From the NCBI GenBank assembly GCA_005768755.1, contig VAFL01000012.1:1-64000 (forward strand): a DNA stretch of 64,000 nucleotides. Direction: 5' to 3'. Shown one piece after another: positions 45,084-54,297 of this stretch. The notes beneath the pieces were generated by a model that worked only from the letters and a program-made list of their open reading frames with translations, did not search any database and was not told the DNA's origin. Each line of letters begins with the position of its first letter. The first letter of the stretch is position 1. A program made the translations under genes and the position numbers. The DNA comes from Paracoccus denitrificans (GTDB taxonomy: Bacteria > Pseudomonadota > Alphaproteobacteria > Rhodobacterales > Rhodobacteraceae).

Positions 45084-45983
45084 ATGCAATCCCTGACCCT
45101 GAAACAGCTACGTTATTTCGAGGCGCTTGCCCGAACCGGCCATTTCGGACGTGCGGCGGACGATTGCGCCATCACCCAGCCGGCGCTGTCGATGCAGATC
45201 AAGGAACTGGAGACGCAGGTCGGTGCGCCTCTGGTCGAACGCAGTGCAAGGCAGGTCCGTTTGACGGGGCTGGGTCAGCAGTTTGCCGCACGCGCCCGCG
45301 ATATTCTGCGCGCTGTGGATGAACTGGCAGATCTGTCCCGCGCCGATGGCGACCGGCTGTCAGGGCCGCTGCGCATCGGCGTCATCCCCACTGTCGCGCC
45401 CTATCTTCTGCCGCGCCTGATCAAGGCGCTGTCACGACAGTTCCCGGCGCTTGACCCCCAGCCGCGAGAGACGGTGACCAAGCGCCTGATCGAGGATCTG
45501 CTGGAACTGCGCCTGGATATTGCCATTGTGGCCCTGCCTGTGTCCGAGCCTGCGTTGCACGAGGAACCCCTGTTCGACGAGGAATTCGTGCTCGTCCGTC
45601 CTGCGACGGATGCCGACCGACCTGTGCCCAATGCCGAAGGTCTGCAACAGATGCGCCTTCTTCTGCTGGAAGAAGGTCATTGTTTTCGCGATCAGGCATT
45701 GTCTTTCTGCAAACTGCCGCAGGCCCCGCGCGGGCTGATGGAAGGAAGTTCGCTGGCGACGCTTGTTCAGATGGTCGGGGCGGGCATCGGTGTCACCCTG
45801 ATCCCTGAAATGGCGGTCGAGATCGAGACGCGGGCGGCCAATGTTGCATTGGCCAGGCTGGAAGCACCCCGCCCGACGCGAACGATCGGCATGGTCTGGC
45901 GCAAATCCAACCCGCTGGCGAAACGTTTTGGCCAGATTGCGCAGATCGTGACCGAGATCCAACGCCTGAAACCGCCCGGCTGA
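45084..45983 (+). CDS. oxyR: peroxide-sensing LysR regulator OxyR
   Basis: 299 aa LysR-type protein. The N-terminal HTH is typical (LKQLRYFEALARTGHFGRAA, then CAITQPALSMQIKELE). Redox cysteines match OxyR: Cys200 and Cys209 in EEGHCFRDQALSFCKL, equivalent to Cys199 and Cys208 of E. coli. It diverges from katG, the classic target. The intergenic 44946-45083 should hold the shared operator; I could not place an ATAG-N7-CTAT array with confidence. Confidence 0.95.
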   Translation: MQSLTLKQLRYFEALARTGHFGRAADDCAITQPALSMQIKELETQVGAPLVERSARQVRLTGLGQQFAARARDILRAVDELADLSRADGDRLSGPLRIGVIPTVAPYLLPRLIKALSRQFPALDPQPRETVTKRLIEDLLELRLDIAIVALPVSEPALHEEPLFDEEFVLVRPATDADRPVPNAEGLQQMRLLLLEEGHCFRDQALSFCKLPQAPRGLMEGSSLATLVQMVGAGIGVTLIPEMAVEIETRAANVALARLEAPRPTRTIGMVWRKSNPLAKRFGQIAQIVTEIQRLKPPG

Positions 45984-45997
45984 ACGGTCTGCGCAGG

Positions 45998-46819
45998 CTA
46001 CAAAGGCTGCGTTTTGCCCCGGATCCAGTAGCTCGCCAGATCGGTCATGCCGGGGTCGAAATCCAGTCTGTCCAGATGGCGGCGCAATGCGGCGATGGCC
46101 GAAAACTCGCCGCCCGCCCAGACATAGGTTTCGGGTTCGATTGCCCCGTCATTCATGACAGCGACCATCGCTTGGGGGTCGGCCATGTCGCAACGATGCC
46201 AGTGCACGTCCGCCCCGGCGCGTAGGGCGATTTGCGGCATCGTGTCGCGATCAATGGTCAGGATATGGGCAGTGATCCGGGCGCGCGCGGGCAACATGGC
46301 AAGCCAGTTACCGATTGCGGGAATGGCCGTTTCGTCCCCCAGCAACAGATAGGCCTTGGCCTGTGGGATCATCATCGATGTGCGCGGGCCCGCGATTGTG
46401 ATCCGGTCGCCGGGCTGCGCCTGCGCGGCCCAGGCATCTGCCGTGCCGTGACCATGCAGCACGAAATCGACGTCCAGACGGTCTGATCCTTCAGCGTAGC
46501 CGCGCGGTGTATAATCGCGCGAGATAGCCGCCGGATCGTCAGGCCAACGAAGCCGCGTCCCCTCCTGCGCCGGCAGCGTGACCACGCCGGTTACAGGATC
46601 CGGGAAAAACAGCTTCACGTGATCGTCAGGTCCACGGCTTGCAAAGCCGGGGACCGGGCCATTCGGCCCGACATGGGCCCGAAGCTGCGGCCCAGCCAGC
46701 GTCAGCCGCCGCATCCGGGCCGAGAGGTCACGGACCTCCAGCACCTCCAGCTGTCGCAGAAAGGCCGCATAGCGTTGGCTTTCATGGGCGGGCATGACAC
46801 GCACCGCCAGGGTGGTCAC
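45998..46819 (-). CDS. siderophore-interacting FAD-binding protein
   Basis: 273 aa. SIP/ViuB family, a cytoplasmic flavin-dependent reductase using NAD(P)H or ferredoxin. Family features: N-terminal FAD domain with GPDDHVKLFFPDPV and SRDYTPRGYA (FAD-binding RxYTxR-like), then the SIP C-domain with LLLGDETAIPAIGNWLAMLP and YVWAGGEFSAIAALRRHL. The start is a GTG at 46819 overlapping the permease stop by 4 bases, so it is the last gene of the lyase-ABC operon. Iron release from siderophores is the family role, but its place here leaves open a different reductive task. Confidence 0.85.
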   Translation of the reverse strand: MTTLAVRVMPAHESQRYAAFLRQLEVLEVRDLSARMRRLTLAGPQLRAHVGPNGPVPGFASRGPDDHVKLFFPDPVTGVVTLPAQEGTRLRWPDDPAAISRDYTPRGYAEGSDRLDVDFVLHGHGTADAWAAQAQPGDRITIAGPRTSMMIPQAKAYLLLGDETAIPAIGNWLAMLPARARITAHILTIDRDTMPQIALRAGADVHWHRCDMADPQAMVAVMNDGAIEPETYVWAGGEFSAIAALRRHLDRLDFDPGMTDLASYWIRGKTQPL

Positions 46820-47556
46820 GCGGCTGCCAGGCCGATACGTCGGGCGCTCCGAGTCTCGATTTGCTGGAACATTTCATAGATCAAAACCGCTAACAGCCCT
46901 ACGACAAGACCGCCCTGTACGACAAAAGCGGTATTGGACGACAGCAGCCCTGCGATAATCACCTCGCCCAGTGTCTTGGCCGCAACGGTAGAGCCTATCG
47001 TGGCCGTCGCAAGCGAGATGACCGCCGACAGCCGCACCCCTGCCAGTATCAGCGGCATGGCCAAAGGCAATTCGACCTGCCACAACCGCTGACGGCGGGT
47101 CAGCCCCATGCCGCGCGCGGCTTCCGCCACATCGGCGGGCTGGCTGGTCAGCCCGGTCAGGGTATTTTCGAAGATCGGCAGCAAGCCATAAAGAAACAGC
47201 GCCACCAGCGTCGGCCCCGCGCCAAATCCCATCACCGGGACCGCCAGCGCAAGGACGGCGACTGGCGGAAACGTCTGCCCGACGGCCGTCACGGTGCGCG
47301 CCAATGGCAGGAATTCGCGTCCGGCGGGCCGCGTGACAAGGATGCCCAGCCCCACTGCAACCAGGGTCGAAGCAATCACGGCCAACGCGACCAGCCCCAG
47401 ATGCGATAACGTCAGGCTCAGCAGGCTGGTCTGGGTATAGATCGCGGGCGCATTGTTTCTGGTCAGCGGCACGAACAACCAGCTGAAACTTTCCGGGCTG
47501 ACCAGAAACGCCACCAGAAACAGCGCTGCCAGCGCCAGCAGAAACCTACCCATCAT
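46816..47556 (-). CDS. betaine-type (OpuC/Yeh/Osm) ABC transporter permease
   Basis: 246 aa from the ATG at 47556, overlapping the ATPase stop by 4 bases. About six membrane segments. The EAA-type coupling loop is in DVAEAARGMGLTRRQRLWQV, EVPL-like ELPLAMPLILAG, near residue 150. The family brings in osmoprotectants such as glycine betaine, proline betaine or carnitine, and related members take ergothioneine. Paired with the larger permease at 48485-49681. Confidence 0.87.
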   Translation of the reverse strand: MMGRFLLALAALFLVAFLVSPESFSWLFVPLTRNNAPAIYTQTSLLSLTLSHLGLVALAVIASTLVAVGLGILVTRPAGREFLPLARTVTAVGQTFPPVAVLALAVPVMGFGAGPTLVALFLYGLLPIFENTLTGLTSQPADVAEAARGMGLTRRQRLWQVELPLAMPLILAGVRLSAVISLATATIGSTVAAKTLGEVIIAGLLSSNTAFVVQGGLVVGLLAVLIYEMFQQIETRSARRIGLAAA

Positions 47557-48488
47557 GGCGCACCGACTGCGGCACCCGCGGCACGTTCGCGCAGCCGGTC
47601 CAGCGTGACCACGCCGCCGCCTTCCACCGGCAGCTTGTCGCGCCCCGACCACAGGCATTCTGCCAGCGCATCGCGCAGGCTGGCATCCGTGGCGATGGCA
47701 GGCCCGTTCGCTTCGCCCGGCTCCACAAGATCCGCAACGCCAGACAGCGACAGCAAGCGGAAGGGACGTTCAGAACTGCCGATCAGCGCCTGCACGAACG
47801 GCGTCGCCGGATTGGTCAGAATTTCGACTGGCGGCCCGTATTGCAGCAACCTGCCTTTGTCCATGACAGCGATACGGTCGCCAAGGGCCACTGCCTCCTC
47901 CATGTCATGGGTCACAATCACCAGGGTCGTGCCAAGCTGTCGCTGCAATGCGCGCAGGTCGTCCTGCGCCTTGGCACGGATCACCGGGTCAAGCGCGCCA
48001 AAGGGTTCGTCCATCAGCAACAGTTCGGGGCGCGCCGCAAGCGCGCGGGCAACGCCGACGCGCTGTTGCTGACCGCCTGACAGTTCATGCGGCATGCGGT
48101 CACGAAACTGGTCCGGCGGAAGCTGGAACAGATCAAGCAATTCATCGACGCGGGCGTTGATCTGCGCGTCGGACCAGTCAAGCAGGCGCGGCACGGTGGC
48201 GATGTTCTGACCGACAGTGCGATGCGGGAACAGCCCATGGCCCTGAATGGCATAACCGATCCGCCTGCGCAGCAGATAAGGCTGGATCGTGGCGGTATCG
48301 GTTCCGTCGATCAGGACCTGACCGGAACTGGGTTCGACAAGGCGGTTTATCATGCGCAGCAATGTCGTCTTGCCCGAGCCGGACGTTCCGACCAAAGCGG
48401 CGATCTGACCCTTTTCGACCGTCAGGCTGACATCGTCGACGACCGTCGTGCTGTCATAGCGCTTTGTCAGGTTCCGTATTTCGATCAT
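47553..48488 (-). CDS. betaine-type ABC transporter ATP-binding protein
   Basis: 311 aa. Walker A GTSGSGKTTLLRMIN, signature LSGGQQQRVGVARAL, Walker B LLLMDEPFGALDP and switch region VIVTHDMEEAV. IRKRIGYVIQ-like RRRIGYAIQGHGLFPHRTVG is the typical sequence of the OpuCA/OsmV/YehX branch. The C-terminal part is an extension without two clear CBS domains. Overlaps both neighbours by 4 bases. Confidence 0.9.
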   Translation of the reverse strand: MIEIRNLTKRYDSTTVVDDVSLTVEKGQIAALVGTSGSGKTTLLRMINRLVEPSSGQVLIDGTDTATIQPYLLRRRIGYAIQGHGLFPHRTVGQNIATVPRLLDWSDAQINARVDELLDLFQLPPDQFRDRMPHELSGGQQQRVGVARALAARPELLLMDEPFGALDPVIRAKAQDDLRALQRQLGTTLVIVTHDMEEAVALGDRIAVMDKGRLLQYGPPVEILTNPATPFVQALIGSSERPFRLLSLSGVADLVEPGEANGPAIATDASLRDALAECLWSGRDKLPVEGGGVVTLDRLRERAAGAAVGAP

Positions 48489-49681
48489 CCTCGGGTCCTT
48501 TCGGTCTTGCGGTGATCCAGCGCCTCGACCGTCAGATCAAGCGCGATGCCTGCAAACAGCGCAAGCGCGATCGTCGGAAGTGCGCCCAGCAGCACAAGGT
48601 CCATCGCGGTCTGGTTCAGGCCCTGGAAGACAAAGGTGCCGAAGCCGCCCCCGCCGATCAGTCCGGCGATCACCGCGAGGCCGATATTCTGCACCAGAAC
48701 GATACGCACGGCGGCGATGACAACCGGTAAAGCCAGCGGCAGAAGCACGATCCGCAGCACCTGCGACTGCGTCATCCCCAACCCGAACGCGGCATCACGC
48801 GCAGCAGGCGACGCACCGCTGAGGCCCACAAGCGTGTTCGAGACAACGGGCAGAAGCGAATACAGAAAAAGCGCCACCAGCGCCGGAAAAATGCCGATCC
48901 CTGCAATTCCCAACGCGGCCGCGCCGGGCACGTTCAGCGCGACCCAGCCGAAGATGGGGATCATGATCCCGAACAGCGCCAGCGACGGAATGGTTTGCAG
49001 AATGTTCAGCACACCCAGCACCGCGCGGCGCAGTCGGGGAACAAGGTATATGCCGATCCCGATGGGCAGGCCGATCAACAGCGCTGCGCCAAGCGAACCG
49101 AAAGCCAGCACCAGATGCCGCCACGCCTCGCGCCAGAACAGGTCCTTTCGGGCCTCGTATTCGCGCATCACGGAAACACCGTCCAGCCAGCCTGACCAGA
49201 CAATCGCGCCGATCACCACGACAGCACCAATCAGCAGAAGCCAGCGGCTGCGAAGCGACAGGTGCATCCGCGACAAGGCGTCTGCAGCCATCAGCGCAAA
49301 CGCCAGCAGCAACAGCCAGAAACCGCTGGCGGGCGCGACGCGGGCCATGGCATTGCCCTCGGGCGTCAGGATGGTGGCCATTGCGCCAAGTGCAAGAAGC
49401 GTCGCGACGACGCCCGCGCAACCGGTTGCGACCCGCAGTCGCTGCCGCATCCGGCCCGAGACCCCGGCCAGAAGCCCGCATGCAAATGCCACAACCAGAA
49501 GCCAGCCCGCCGGCCCGAGTCCACCGGGAAGCAGAACGCCTTCGCCCGGCACGATGCGGTTGGCCCTGAACTGCACCATAGGCACTGCCAGTCCGATCAG
49601 CCCCAGGACAGCGAACAGAAGACCCGTCCGACTGATCGGCGGGCCTTCGGCATTGGACGCTGAGACGGTCATCTGTGTCAT
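48485..49681 (-). CDS. betaine-type ABC transporter permease, long form
   Basis: 398 aa. Like YehY, it has an extra N-terminal membrane part of about 170 residues (several hydrophobic segments) before the core permease domain, which carries the coupling loop AARDAAFGLGMTQSQVLRIV near residue 300. The second permease gene lacks the extra part. Separated from the binding protein gene by 57 bases; coupled by overlap to the ATPase gene. Confidence 0.87.
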   Translation of the reverse strand: MTQMTVSASNAEGPPISRTGLLFAVLGLIGLAVPMVQFRANRIVPGEGVLLPGGLGPAGWLLVVAFACGLLAGVSGRMRQRLRVATGCAGVVATLLALGAMATILTPEGNAMARVAPASGFWLLLLAFALMAADALSRMHLSLRSRWLLLIGAVVVIGAIVWSGWLDGVSVMREYEARKDLFWREAWRHLVLAFGSLGAALLIGLPIGIGIYLVPRLRRAVLGVLNILQTIPSLALFGIMIPIFGWVALNVPGAAALGIAGIGIFPALVALFLYSLLPVVSNTLVGLSGASPAARDAAFGLGMTQSQVLRIVLLPLALPVVIAAVRIVLVQNIGLAVIAGLIGGGGFGTFVFQGLNQTAMDLVLLGALPTIALALFAGIALDLTVEALDHRKTERTRG

Positions 49682-49738
49682 TGGTTACGCGTCACCCCGA
49701 CACGTAACCGGCGCAGGAAGGGCACCGGCCCGCGCCGA

Positions 49739-50647
49739 TCATTTCAGAATGCCCTGTTGGGTCAGGTAATCCTTGGCGACCGCGTTCGCGGGCTCTCCAC
49801 CCACCTGAATCCGTCCGTTCAGCTCTTGCAGGGTCTCCAGCGACAGCCCCTCGAAGATCGGGTTCAGCACGTCGGCAATCTGCGGGTGTGCCTCAAGTAT
49901 CTCGGCGCGTACGACCGGGGCGGGCTGATAGACCGGCTCAATCTCCTTGTCGTCTTCCATCACCACCAGCCCGGCGGGGGCGATGCCGCCATCGGTGCCG
50001 TAGACCATCGCCGCATTCACGCCCGATGTCTGCTGTGCCGCCGCGGCAATGGTTGCCGCCGTATCGCCGCCTGAAAGCTGAACCAGCTGATCCGGCGTCA
50101 ATTCAAAGCCGTAAGTCGTCTGAAACGCCGGCAGCGCAGCCGGCGAGGTCACGAATTCCGTCGAAGCCGCCAGCTTCACCTCGCCCCCGTCGGCGACATA
50201 TTTGCCGAAATCCGACATGGTCTTCAGGCTGCCACCTTCAGCAAGGTCCTGACGCACGGCGATCGCCCAGGTATTGTTGGCGGGCGAGGGTGTCAGCCAG
50301 ACAAGCCCGGCCTCCTTGTCCAGCTCTGCGGCACGGGCATAGCCTTCGGCGGCATTTTTCCAGACGTCGCTATCGGCCTCGTTATGAAAGAAAGCCGCGT
50401 TGCCGGTGTATTCCGGATAGATGTCGATCTGGCCCGCGCTCAGCGCATCGCGCACGATGGGGGTGCCGCCCAGTTGCAGCTTGTCCTGCACCGGCAGTCC
50501 CGCATTTTGCAACGCGAGGAAGATGATGTTGCCCAGCAACCCGCCTTCCGTATCGATCTTCGATGAGACAACGATATCCTGGGCCGATGCGGCGGCACCA
50601 GCCAGCCCGATCAGGGTGGCGGCTGCCAGGGTTGTTACGGGTTTCAT
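49739..50647 (-). CDS. betaine-type substrate-binding protein (OpuC/OsmF/EgtU-like)
   Basis: 302 aa. A signal peptide (LAAATLIGLAGAAASA) leads into an OpuAC-type binding domain: DIVVSSKIDTEGGLLGNIIF, GQIDIYPEYTGNAAFFHNEA, and LTPDQLVQLSGGDTAATIAA. Aromatic cage residues for a quaternary ammonium group are expected; IYPEYTGNAAF is the usual place for one. The start ATG overlaps the lyase stop by 4 bases, so the binding protein and lyase are made together, suggesting the same substrate. Confidence 0.87.
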   Translation of the reverse strand: MKPVTTLAAATLIGLAGAAASAQDIVVSSKIDTEGGLLGNIIFLALQNAGLPVQDKLQLGGTPIVRDALSAGQIDIYPEYTGNAAFFHNEADSDVWKNAAEGYARAAELDKEAGLVWLTPSPANNTWAIAVRQDLAEGGSLKTMSDFGKYVADGGEVKLAASTEFVTSPAALPAFQTTYGFELTPDQLVQLSGGDTAATIAAAAQQTSGVNAAMVYGTDGGIAPAGLVVMEDDKEIEPVYQPAPVVRAEILEAHPQIADVLNPIFEGLSLETLQELNGRIQVGGEPANAVAKDYLTQQGILK

Positions 50648-52257
50648 CTGCTACTCTCCTGTTGCGGTCGCATTGCGGCATTGCCTGCGGTCTTGTCGCC
50701 CGGTGCAATCCCCAAGGTTTCATCGAAAGGTAAAAACGGCGCGGCTGCAAGAAGTTCCGCCAAGAAGTCAGAAGAACGAAATTTCTGGTGAATCGCGGTC
50801 AGCGCCGCAGATTGCGGCAGGTCGCGCGTCAATGACGGCACATGCTGTCTGATCGTCTGATACAGAAGCGTTGCCGGACCATTTGCGGGGGCAATACCGC
50901 GCAGATCCAGCGCCTGCGCGGCCAGCATACCCTCGATCGCTTGCAGCCAGTCAATCGCGTCGAGCTGTTCTTTCAGCCGCCCTGCGGAAAGCGAGATGAA
51001 GGCGGCCTCGTCCTCCAGTCCGGCGGCGACGGCCAGATTCAGCACCGACACCGGCGCCGAGGAATCGGTCACACGCACGGTTTGTTCCAGCGCGAGTTTC
51101 ATCACCGGCCCGTAGCCGGTGGCGATGATTCCCGGCGGAACCAGATTCACCGGCAGGCCCTCAAGCTGGCCATTCACCATAAGCAGGCAGCGGTTGAACG
51201 CATTGCGTGCCATATGCGCCAGCGCCAACTGAACCGAAGCCAATTGCATCGACAGTGACAACAGCAGGCTGCCACCCGATGTAACGACGCGATCATTCAT
51301 GATGACCGGGTTGTCATCGACATGGCTGGTTTCGGCGCGCACGGACTGTCCCGCTTCGCGCAGGGCATTGGCGGACGCACCCATGATCTGTGCCAGCATC
51401 CGACCCGACAGCGGATCATGAACCCGCTCTGCCGCAGGCCAGTCAGCATCGCGGGTCACTGACAACAGCCAATCCGCAACCGCATGCTCTTGTGCCAGCC
51501 CGTTCATCATCGCGGCCCGCCAGACATCACGGTTCAGCCCCATGGCCTGCGCACCAAGCGATGCCAGCGACATTTCCAGCCGCAGGCTGCGCGCGGCCCG
51601 CATCACGTGCAGCACGGCCTTGGCCAAGCCATAGGAGTTCGACGCCGATGCCGCCAGACCGTCGCGCGGTGGCATCCGGTGCGGTTGCATACCAACGGCT
51701 GCCAGCGCCTGCGCTGCCGGCATCAGAATGCCTTTCAGCCGCACCATCCCCTCACCAGCCATCACGGTGGCAAGCTGGCCCATCTGTCCAAGATCCGCCG
51801 CCCCGGCCGAACCGCGACGGTTCAGCACCGGCAGAAGGTCATGTTGCAACATCTTTTCCAGAAACCGGACGAAATCGACGGAAACGCCGACCTGTCCGGT
51901 CAGCGCGCTGTTCAGACGCAGCGCGACGGTCAGGCGGGTCGCCTCGGGCGTTACTTCGTCACCCACGGCAACCTGGTGGGCAAAGGGCAAGGCACGGGCA
52001 TATTCCAGCATTTCCGGCCCGTGCTGTTCCACATCCTTCAGCGCGCCAACACCAGTCGTCGCGCCGTAAATCTGTTGACCGCCCGCAAGCGCCTTCAGGA
52101 AGCTGTCCCGTCCTCGTTCGACCTGCACAATGGCCCGATCGCTCAGCGAGATCGCGATCTTCCTTTCGGCAATCAGTGACAGGGTAAAAAGGTCGATCTC
52201 GGTCCCGGAAAGGTAAAGGTGGTCGGGGTGCAAGGCGAAGTCCTTTGTGGCTATCAC
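50644..52257 (-). CDS. HAL/PAL-family lyase lacking the MIO tripeptide; ergothionase-like candidate
   Basis: 537 aa, the length of histidine ammonia-lyase, with its landmarks: IYGATTGVGALKDVE near residue 62 (HAL YGVNTGFG), HVDDNPVIM (HAL SDNPxx) and VLNLAVAAGLEDEAAFISLS. The MIO-forming Ala-Ser-Gly is gone: where HAL has GSVGASGDLAP, this protein has GSAGAADLGQ (residues 149-158), one residue shorter and without Ser or Gly. The Tyr of HAL DPYS is Leu (DPLSGRM). As I recall, ergothionase is a HAL-fold lyase that removes trimethylamine without MIO. Coupling to a betaine-type importer supports a betaine substrate. A GTG start at 52257 is tentative. Confidence 0.75.
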   Translation of the reverse strand: MIATKDFALHPDHLYLSGTEIDLFTLSLIAERKIAISLSDRAIVQVERGRDSFLKALAGGQQIYGATTGVGALKDVEQHGPEMLEYARALPFAHQVAVGDEVTPEATRLTVALRLNSALTGQVGVSVDFVRFLEKMLQHDLLPVLNRRGSAGAADLGQMGQLATVMAGEGMVRLKGILMPAAQALAAVGMQPHRMPPRDGLAASASNSYGLAKAVLHVMRAARSLRLEMSLASLGAQAMGLNRDVWRAAMMNGLAQEHAVADWLLSVTRDADWPAAERVHDPLSGRMLAQIMGASANALREAGQSVRAETSHVDDNPVIMNDRVVTSGGSLLLSLSMQLASVQLALAHMARNAFNRCLLMVNGQLEGLPVNLVPPGIIATGYGPVMKLALEQTVRVTDSSAPVSVLNLAVAAGLEDEAAFISLSAGRLKEQLDAIDWLQAIEGMLAAQALDLRGIAPANGPATLLYQTIRQHVPSLTRDLPQSAALTAIHQKFRSSDFLAELLAAAPFLPFDETLGIAPGDKTAGNAAMRPQQESSR

Positions 52258-52333
52258 GTCATGGTCACATCCCTGTCGGCCGTGTCAACGCCGAACGGCA
52301 TGGAATATTCTTCGGACCGCCGCGGGCTTTAAT

Positions 52334-52349
52334 ACCAAAGAAAATTGGT
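52334..52349. promoter_or_regulatory. inverted repeat in the divergent region of the lyase and siderophore operons
   Basis: ACCAA-agaaaa-TTGGT is a 5+5 inverted repeat in the 190-base divergent region. No gene is seen there. It could be an operator for either operon; the assignment is a guess. Confidence 0.25.
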
Positions 52350-52447
52350 CAGGCTCTGGACCCGCAGATGGTCCGGGGATAAAAACCGGGGAAATCATGC
52401 GCCGCGGCCCCCGGAAGGCAGCACCTTATGTGCGAAAGGAATATCCA

Positions 52448-53344
52448 ATGAAACGCCATGCACTTGCCTTCGTTGCCGCAGTCTGCCTTTCGACGGCGGC
52501 ATTGGCCGAGGATGTGACCATCGCCACAGCGCAAGGCGATGTTACGCTGCCCGCCAAACCTGCCAAGGTCGTGGCCTTTGATGTCGCGGCAGTTGACACG
52601 CTGGTATATCTCGGTGTGCCGCTGGCAGGCGTCCCGGACAATCTTTACATCGCGGATCTTGAGATGGAAGCGGGCGATGTGCCTGCCGTCGGCACGCTGT
52701 TCGAACCTGATCTTGAAGCCCTTGCCGGGATCGCGCCCGATCTGGTGATCGTCGGCGGCCGCTCGGTCACGCAGCTTGACGCCGTGTCGCAGGTCAGCCC
52801 CGCTATCGACATGACCATCGGTACCGACCTGATTGCCGAGGCAGAGGCCCGCATAGACGCCTATGGCACCCTGTTCGGCATGACCGAGGAAGCGGATGCC
52901 CTGAAAACCGTTCTGGACAACCGTCTGGCCAAACTCAAGGCTGCGGGCGAAGGCAAGGGCACGGCCCTGATCGTGATGACGAACGGCACCAAGATGGCTG
53001 CTTATGGCCCCGGCTCTCGCTTCGGCTGGTTGCACGAACAGACTGGCATGGCCCCCGCCATCGACGACCTGAAATCCGAAGAAAACCACGGCAACGTCCT
53101 GACGCATGAGGCCATCGCCGAGGCCAATCCCGACTGGCTGTTCGTGCTGGATCGTGGGGCCGCTGTCGGTGAAGAAGGCGCAAGCGCCGAACAGACCCTG
53201 AAAACCCCGCTTGTCGAGGGCACGACGGCCTGGAAAAATGGCAATGTCGTCTATCTGCCCGCGGCAGAGCTTTATATCGGCGGCGGCGGATGGGGGTCGC
53301 TGGTGTCGGTCGTCGACGCGCTGACCGCCGCGCTGACCAAGTGA
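52448..53344 (+). CDS. ferric-siderophore/haem-type ABC substrate-binding protein
   Basis: 298 aa from the ATG at 52448 with AAAGGA 9 bases upstream. A signal peptide (LAFVAAVCLSTAALA) leads into a class III periplasmic binding domain of the CeuE/FatB/VctP branch: PAKVVAFDVAAVDTLVYLGV, GTLFEPDLEALAGIAPDLVI, VGGRS, and GSRFGWLHEQTGM. These bind catecholate siderophores or their hydrolysis products. First gene of a four-gene operon with two permeases and an ATPase. Stop overlaps the next start (GTGA). Confidence 0.88.
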   Translation: MKRHALAFVAAVCLSTAALAEDVTIATAQGDVTLPAKPAKVVAFDVAAVDTLVYLGVPLAGVPDNLYIADLEMEAGDVPAVGTLFEPDLEALAGIAPDLVIVGGRSVTQLDAVSQVSPAIDMTIGTDLIAEAEARIDAYGTLFGMTEEADALKTVLDNRLAKLKAAGEGKGTALIVMTNGTKMAAYGPGSRFGWLHEQTGMAPAIDDLKSEENHGNVLTHEAIAEANPDWLFVLDRGAAVGEEGASAEQTLKTPLVEGTTAWKNGNVVYLPAAELYIGGGGWGSLVSVVDALTAALTK

Positions 53345-54297
53345 ACCGACTGCTGGGCATGACGCTGGCGGCACTTGTGCCGCTGGTGCTGGCCAGCCTG
53401 ATGACTGGCGCGGCGCGCATCGATATCTTCGCCGCACCGCGCGATCCCTGGGCGCTTCTGGTGCTGATGGAATCGCGCTTGCCGCGCACGCTGGCGATAC
53501 TGCTGACCGGTGCCGCGCTGTCGGTTGCGGGAACCGTGCTGCAAGCGCTCGTTCGCAACCGGTTCGTCGGTCCCGATACCGTTGGAACTGCCGAAAGTGC
53601 GGCACTCGGGCTGTTGATCATCACGTTGCTGGCCCCTGGCGCGCCCATATGGCTGAAAATGGCGGTCGCCAGTCTTTCGGCCATGGTCGGAACGGCCTTG
53701 TTCGTCGCCCTGATCCGCCGCCTGCCCCCGCGTGAAATCATGCTGGTTCCGATCACCGGTATCGTTCTGGCCGGGGTGATCGGATCTGTCATGACGTATA
53801 TCGCCTGGCAGGCCGACATGATCCAATACGTCACCTCATGGCTGATGATCGGAGAGTTTTCAGGCGTCGTCGCCGGACGCTATGAAATCCTGTGGTTTGC
53901 GGCGGCGGCGGCGGCACTGTCATGGTTCGCAGCCGACCGCTTCGCCATCCTGGCGCTCGGCGACAACGTGGCAACTGGTCTGGGTCTGGGTACAAGGGGC
54001 GTGATGCGGCTGGGACTTTTCACCGTTTCCGTGGTCAGCGCAATGGTTGTGACGACGGTCGGCATGATCCCTTTCATCGGCCTGGTCGTGCCCAATATCG
54101 TCTCGCGCCTGATGGGCGATAACCTGCGCGAAAGCCTGCCTGTCGTTGCCGCCAGCGGCGCGACGCTTTTGCTGTTCTGCGACTTGATCGGACGGCTGAT
54201 CCGCTATCCGTTCGAGATCCCGGTCGGCACCATCATGGGCTTTGTCGGCGCTGGCATATTCCTGTGGCTGCTTTACCGGGGCCCTTCGCGTGTCTGA
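53341..54297 (+). CDS. ferric-siderophore ABC permease 1 (FecCD family)
   Basis: 318 aa from the GTG at 53341, overlapping the binding protein stop by 4 bases. About nine to ten membrane segments. The family pattern is SRLPRTLAILLTGAALSVAG near residue 42, then VLQALVRNRFVGPDTVGTAE, and a coupling region PFIGLVVPNIVSRLMGDN. It matches the CeuB/FatD/VctD subgroup by operon plan (SBP, permease, permease, ATPase). Confidence 0.9.
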   Translation: MNRLLGMTLAALVPLVLASLMTGAARIDIFAAPRDPWALLVLMESRLPRTLAILLTGAALSVAGTVLQALVRNRFVGPDTVGTAESAALGLLIITLLAPGAPIWLKMAVASLSAMVGTALFVALIRRLPPREIMLVPITGIVLAGVIGSVMTYIAWQADMIQYVTSWLMIGEFSGVVAGRYEILWFAAAAAALSWFAADRFAILALGDNVATGLGLGTRGVMRLGLFTVSVVSAMVVTTVGMIPFIGLVVPNIVSRLMGDNLRESLPVVAASGATLLLFCDLIGRLIRYPFEIPVGTIMGFVGAGIFLWLLYRGPSRV

